Assembly: GCA_009779755.1 (NCBI GenBank)
Contig: WRDO01000024.1
Span: 1 to 47,481 of the forward strand
DNA length: 47,481 bases
Origin: Defluviitaleaceae bacterium
Lineage (GTDB): Bacteria; Bacillota; Clostridia; Lachnospirales; WQUN01
Reading direction: 5' to 3'
In this document: one piece after another, positions 44,735 through 47,481 of the stretch
Numbering within the stretch: position 1 is the first letter of the stretch
Layout of the letters: the number at the start of each line of letters is the position of its first letter
Made by a program: the position numbers and the translations under genes
The notes under the pieces: generated by a model
Told to the model about the DNA's origin: nothing
The model's input: the letters and a program-made list of their open reading frames with translations, nothing else
Database searches by the model: none

Positions 44735-45993
44735 AATGCACTCCTGATTGTAACGCCGATTTCCCCGATATCTTTATTTTCGGGTAACACGATCTTCACC
44801 CGTTCCATTTCGCTAGGTACGATGATACGTCTTTTTAACGTACGGATGGGTTTGTTATCGGTTGATATCTCGATCGTTGCGTCGTTATACACCGCGTCGC
44901 TGCGGAAAGAAAGGGTATGCGCGGCCTTTGGGTTCTTTTTATCGGGGATGATCGCCATAGGTACGGTGTAGCGTACGCCTGCGAATGGTTTTACGGGAAT
45001 GCCGCATGGGGAGGGGTTGCCGTTCCCCGCACCCCCGTTCCGTATATACCGTACGGCACATTCCGCCGCTTCGTACGCTTCCTGCGTTACATAATCCACC
45101 AAATCATGTACATGCAGCGCATTCCCGCAGGCGAATACGCCCGGGATGTTCGTCTCCAACCGATCGTTGACGATTGCGCCCCCCGTAACGGGTGAAAGCG
45201 CAACACCTATTCCGCGCGCCAATTCATTTTCGGGGATCAAACCGACCGAAAGCAACAAGGTATCGCAGGTGATCAACCGTTCATCCTTTTTTACGGGTCG
45301 AAGGTTTTCATCCACGGGGGCGACCCATACACCCGTCAACCGTTTCACTCCCACGGTACGCGTTACGGTATGCGACAGATACAGCGGTATGCCGTAATCG
45401 TTCAGGCATTGTGCGATATTACGCTTTAACCCGCCGCTGTGGGGCATGATTTCGTATACGCCGAGTACCTTCGCCCCTTCCAACGTAAGCCGCCGCGCCA
45501 TGATTAGACCGATATCACCCGAACCCAATATCACTACGCGTTTGCCCGGGAGGATTCCCTTCATATTAACCAATGCTTGCGCCGTACCCGCCGTATACAC
45601 CCCAATACCCCGACCGCCGGGGATACCCACGGCACCCCGCGACCGCTCGCGGCAGCCCATCGCCAAAATGACCGCACCTGCCCGTTTTTGCACCAAACCC
45701 TTGTGCGAAACGTACGTAATCTCCCGTTCCGCCGACAATCCCGTCACCATCGCGTTCATCGCGAAACGGACGTCCAACTGCATCGCGCGGTCAAGCAAGC
45801 GGGCGGCGTATTCCGGCCCCGTCAATTCCTCTTTGAAAATATGTACCCCAAAGCCATGGTGGATGCATTGGTTGAGTATGCCGCCAAGCGCCGCGTGGCG
45901 CTCGATGACCCATACGTCGTCAAGCCCTTCCTCCCGCGCGCGTATCGCCGCGGACAAACCCGCCGGCCCGCCGCCGATGATGGCAAGGTCCAT
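44728..45993 (-). CDS. FAD-dependent oxidoreductase (DUF1667-associated)
   Basis: A protein of 421 residues from ATG 45993 (GGAG eight bases upstream). An N-terminal FAD-binding Rossmann motif IIGGGPAGL (residues about 5-13) is followed by a second dinucleotide site (VVILGSGDIGL, about residue 165) and the FAD-closing GVFACGNALHVHD. Its C-terminus includes VKPFAGVRYTVP. In many Firmicutes this gene sits with a DUF1667 gene and a glycerol-3-phosphate dehydrogenase; the dehydrogenase is not in this window. The downstream partner here is the DUF1667-HAD fusion. Confidence 0.88.
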   Translation of the reverse strand: MDLAIIGGGPAGLSAAIRAREEGLDDVWVIERHAALGGILNQCIHHGFGVHIFKEELTGPEYAARLLDRAMQLDVRFAMNAMVTGLSAEREITYVSHKGLVQKRAGAVILAMGCRERSRGAVGIPGGRGIGVYTAGTAQALVNMKGILPGKRVVILGSGDIGLIMARRLTLEGAKVLGVYEIMPHSGGLKRNIAQCLNDYGIPLYLSHTVTRTVGVKRLTGVWVAPVDENLRPVKKDERLITCDTLLLSVGLIPENELARGIGVALSPVTGGAIVNDRLETNIPGVFACGNALHVHDLVDYVTQEAYEAAECAVRYIRNGGAGNGNPSPCGIPVKPFAGVRYTVPMAIIPDKKNPKAAHTLSFRSDAVYNDATIEISTDNKPIRTLKRRIIVPSEMERVKIVLPENKDIGEIGVTIRSALC

Positions 45994-46048
45994 GGTATCA
46001 TCTCCAATCCACGCCATTATATTTATATTGCCCGTTTTATACAAATCA

Positions 46049-46076
46049 TTGCACAAAATTTTTATAGGCATATAAT
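46049..46076 (+). promoter_or_regulatory. Sigma-A-type promoter of the antiporter gene
   Basis: TTGCAC and TATAAT are 16 bases apart, 37 bases before ATG 46113. It lies between divergent genes. Confidence 0.75.
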
Positions 46077-46112
46077 CAATTAACGGCACAAACAAGGGAA
46101 GGTATCGGTTAT

Positions 46113-47270
46113 ATGATAGACATTAATTTATTGCTTTTTATCGCGATCATCCTGTTGTCAACAAAAGTATTGGCTATATTCATGAAGCGGATCCATTTGC
46201 CTCAGGTCGTCGGCGCTCTGATTGCGGGCGTGTTGCTGGGGCCTTCCGTCTTTGGACTGATCGCGCCGAATGAAGTGATTTCAACCATCGCGGAATTCGG
46301 CGTTATCCTTTTATTATTTACCGCGGGAATGGAAACGGATTTTAAGCAATTGCGCGATTCGATGAAATCATCCGCGCTTATTTCCGTATTGGGTGTGGCG
46401 GCGGCGCTGGGCGGCGGGTTTGCCGTGGCGTTCCTGTTCGGCAAGCCTTCCTTCGAGAGCTTTTTTATCGGCGTTGTCATCGCCTCCATGTCAACCAGCA
46501 TTACCGTTGAGGTCCTGCAGGAAATGGGTAAGCTCAAAACAAAAACCGGTACGGCATTGTTGGGGGCGTCGCTGTTCGACGACGTGATCGTAATCGTGAT
46601 GCTTGCCGTTTTGATGGGTATGGGGACGGACACGGGTGGTTTATCCGTCGCGTCGATAGCCTTTACCCTGTTAAAAATCGCCGGCTTTTTTATCTTCGCT
46701 TTTATGGCGGGGTATTTTATCAACAAGCTGTTTAATTATATGCACAGGATATTCGGCGAAAGGAGAAGGCTGACGATTTTCGCCATCGCTTATTGTTTTG
46801 CGATGGCGTACCTTGCGGAATTGTTTGGGTTGGCCGACATAACCGGAGCATATATCGCAGGCGTGTCGTTATGCTCCACGCGGTGCGTCGAATCACTTGA
46901 AACGAAGGTGCACGACATATCATATATGTTTTTTACGCCCGTTTTCCTGGCGAATATCGGTATCCATACTTCCTTTAGCGGAATGATGGGCAGTTTGGTG
47001 GCTTTTTCGGCCTTTCTCGTGGCAGCCGCCATTTTATCCAAATTTATCGGTTGCGGGTTGGGCGCAAAGCTGTGCGGCTTTACCAACCGCGAAAGCGTGC
47101 AGGTGGGCGCGGGGATGATCGCACGCGGCGAGGTTTCGTTTATCGTCGCCGCAAAGGGTATCGCCGTGGGTTATATCGGTATCCAATTATTCCCCAGTAT
47201 TATCGTTGTGGTATTGGTGACGGTATTGATTACCCCGTTGTTATTAAAAGCCGCATTTGGTAAAGGGTAA
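46113..47270 (+). CDS. Kef-type (CPA2) cation/proton antiporter membrane domain
   Basis: A 385-residue protein with about 12 membrane helices. Motifs are LPQVVGALIAGVLLGPSVFG, the GVILLLFTAGMETD helix and LLGASLFDDVIVIVML, the last with the paired Asp residues of the CPA2 transport site (Kef, Na+/H+ antiporter). No C-terminal regulatory (TrkA-N) domain is present. GGGAAGG precedes the start. It should exchange a monovalent cation for protons; the ion is not readable. Confidence 0.92.
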   Translation: MIDINLLLFIAIILLSTKVLAIFMKRIHLPQVVGALIAGVLLGPSVFGLIAPNEVISTIAEFGVILLLFTAGMETDFKQLRDSMKSSALISVLGVAAALGGGFAVAFLFGKPSFESFFIGVVIASMSTSITVEVLQEMGKLKTKTGTALLGASLFDDVIVIVMLAVLMGMGTDTGGLSVASIAFTLLKIAGFFIFAFMAGYFINKLFNYMHRIFGERRRLTIFAIAYCFAMAYLAELFGLADITGAYIAGVSLCSTRCVESLETKVHDISYMFFTPVFLANIGIHTSFSGMMGSLVAFSAFLVAAAILSKFIGCGLGAKLCGFTNRESVQVGAGMIARGEVSFIVAAKGIAVGYIGIQLFPSIIVVVLVTVLITPLLLKAAFGKG

Positions 47271-47480
47271 ATGAAAAATCGGCCAAATTCCAAGAAGCCG
47301 TCGGGAAAGGGGAAATTGGGCAGTAGTGGGAAGGGAGTAAGCCAATGGATTAAACAATAGTGAAAACAAAAAATCAAAAGATAGGGTCATAAAGCGCAAA
47401 CGTTCGTCCAGCCTTGCCATGATATCCTTGAATTCCAGTATATTGGTTACCCGTTTGAAATTATAAGCCAAACACAATAA
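47244..47480 (-). CDS. Probable transposase C-terminus (partial, cut by window edge)
   Basis: The leftward frame is open from the right edge. It starts CLAYNFKRVTNILEF, a segment typical of the C-terminus of IS1182-type transposases, then runs into a hydrophobic tail and overlaps the antiporter end by about 27 bases, which suggests an insertion-sequence end or decayed copy. The rest lies outside the window. The other 211 bases from 47271 to the edge hold nothing further I can name. Confidence 0.5.
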   Translation of the reverse strand, partial: LLCLAYNFKRVTNILEFKDIMARLDERLRFMTLSFDFLFSLLFNPLAYSLPTTAQFPLSRRLLGIWPIFHLPFTKCGF

Positions 47481-47481
47481 A

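Noticed and set aside
47271..47360. A 29-residue basic ORF just after the antiporter.
   Set aside because: No ribosome binding site and it overlaps the antisense transposase frame; probably chance.

Overview
The window looks like a chromosomal segment from a Gram-positive member of the Firmicutes, most likely an uncultured gut- or rumen-type clostridial lineage. The evidence is strong GGAGG-type ribosome binding sites throughout, a WalRK-type two-component system with WalH/WalI-like partners, a DUF4364 gene, ruvAB, mutS, lipobox-type solute-binding proteins with pairs of sugar permeases, and an orphan V-type ATPase subunit D gene. I infer this from gene content only and have not identified a species.

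Layout. Positions 1-10900 hold one long rightward operon: two carbohydrate ABC import sets (solute-binding protein plus two permeases each) flank an NHL/TPR surface protein, a Yip1-family membrane protein and a membrane-anchored DUF5696 protein. No ATPase gene is present, so a shared ATPase must be encoded elsewhere. After a terminator, 11043-15292 is a walR-walK-walH-walI operon, followed by convergent DUF4364, a tRNA-Leu(CAA) with its own promoter, a chemotaxis receptor and mutS (all leftward). 21126-22289 is an aldo/keto reductase with a ferredoxin-like tail. 22292-26606 is a leftward operon of an XRE-type regulator and a two-gene ABC exporter. ruvA, ruvB and a nucleoside phosphorylase run rightward to 29212. 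An Hsp70-like gene and a cupin gene diverge from about 31000.

The most notable feature is a 10,065-bp AT-rich integrative mobilizable element (31591-41655) inserted inside the cupin gene. The two halves of the cupin (31135-31590 and 41656-41766) rejoin in frame across an AA dinucleotide into a normal 188-residue cupin, which defines attL and attR. The element carries a large serine recombinase preceded by a 50-residue TTG-start ORF, a small resolvase, a MobA/MobL relaxase, a RSF1010-like oriT with its nic site, a DUF3847-like accessory protein, a soluble VirD4-like coupling protein, a DUF3991/Toprim protein, and several cargo genes. An outward promoter at the right end would drive the recombinase only after circularisation. 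One cargo gene has a leader with mutually exclusive hairpins and a short upstream ORF.

Right of the element are a two-OB-fold SSB-like protein, a degenerate Mur-ligase-like protein, an orphan V-ATPase subunit D, a DUF1667-HAD fusion translationally coupled to an FAD oxidoreductase, a Kef-type cation/proton antiporter, and the C-terminus of a probable transposase cut by the window edge.
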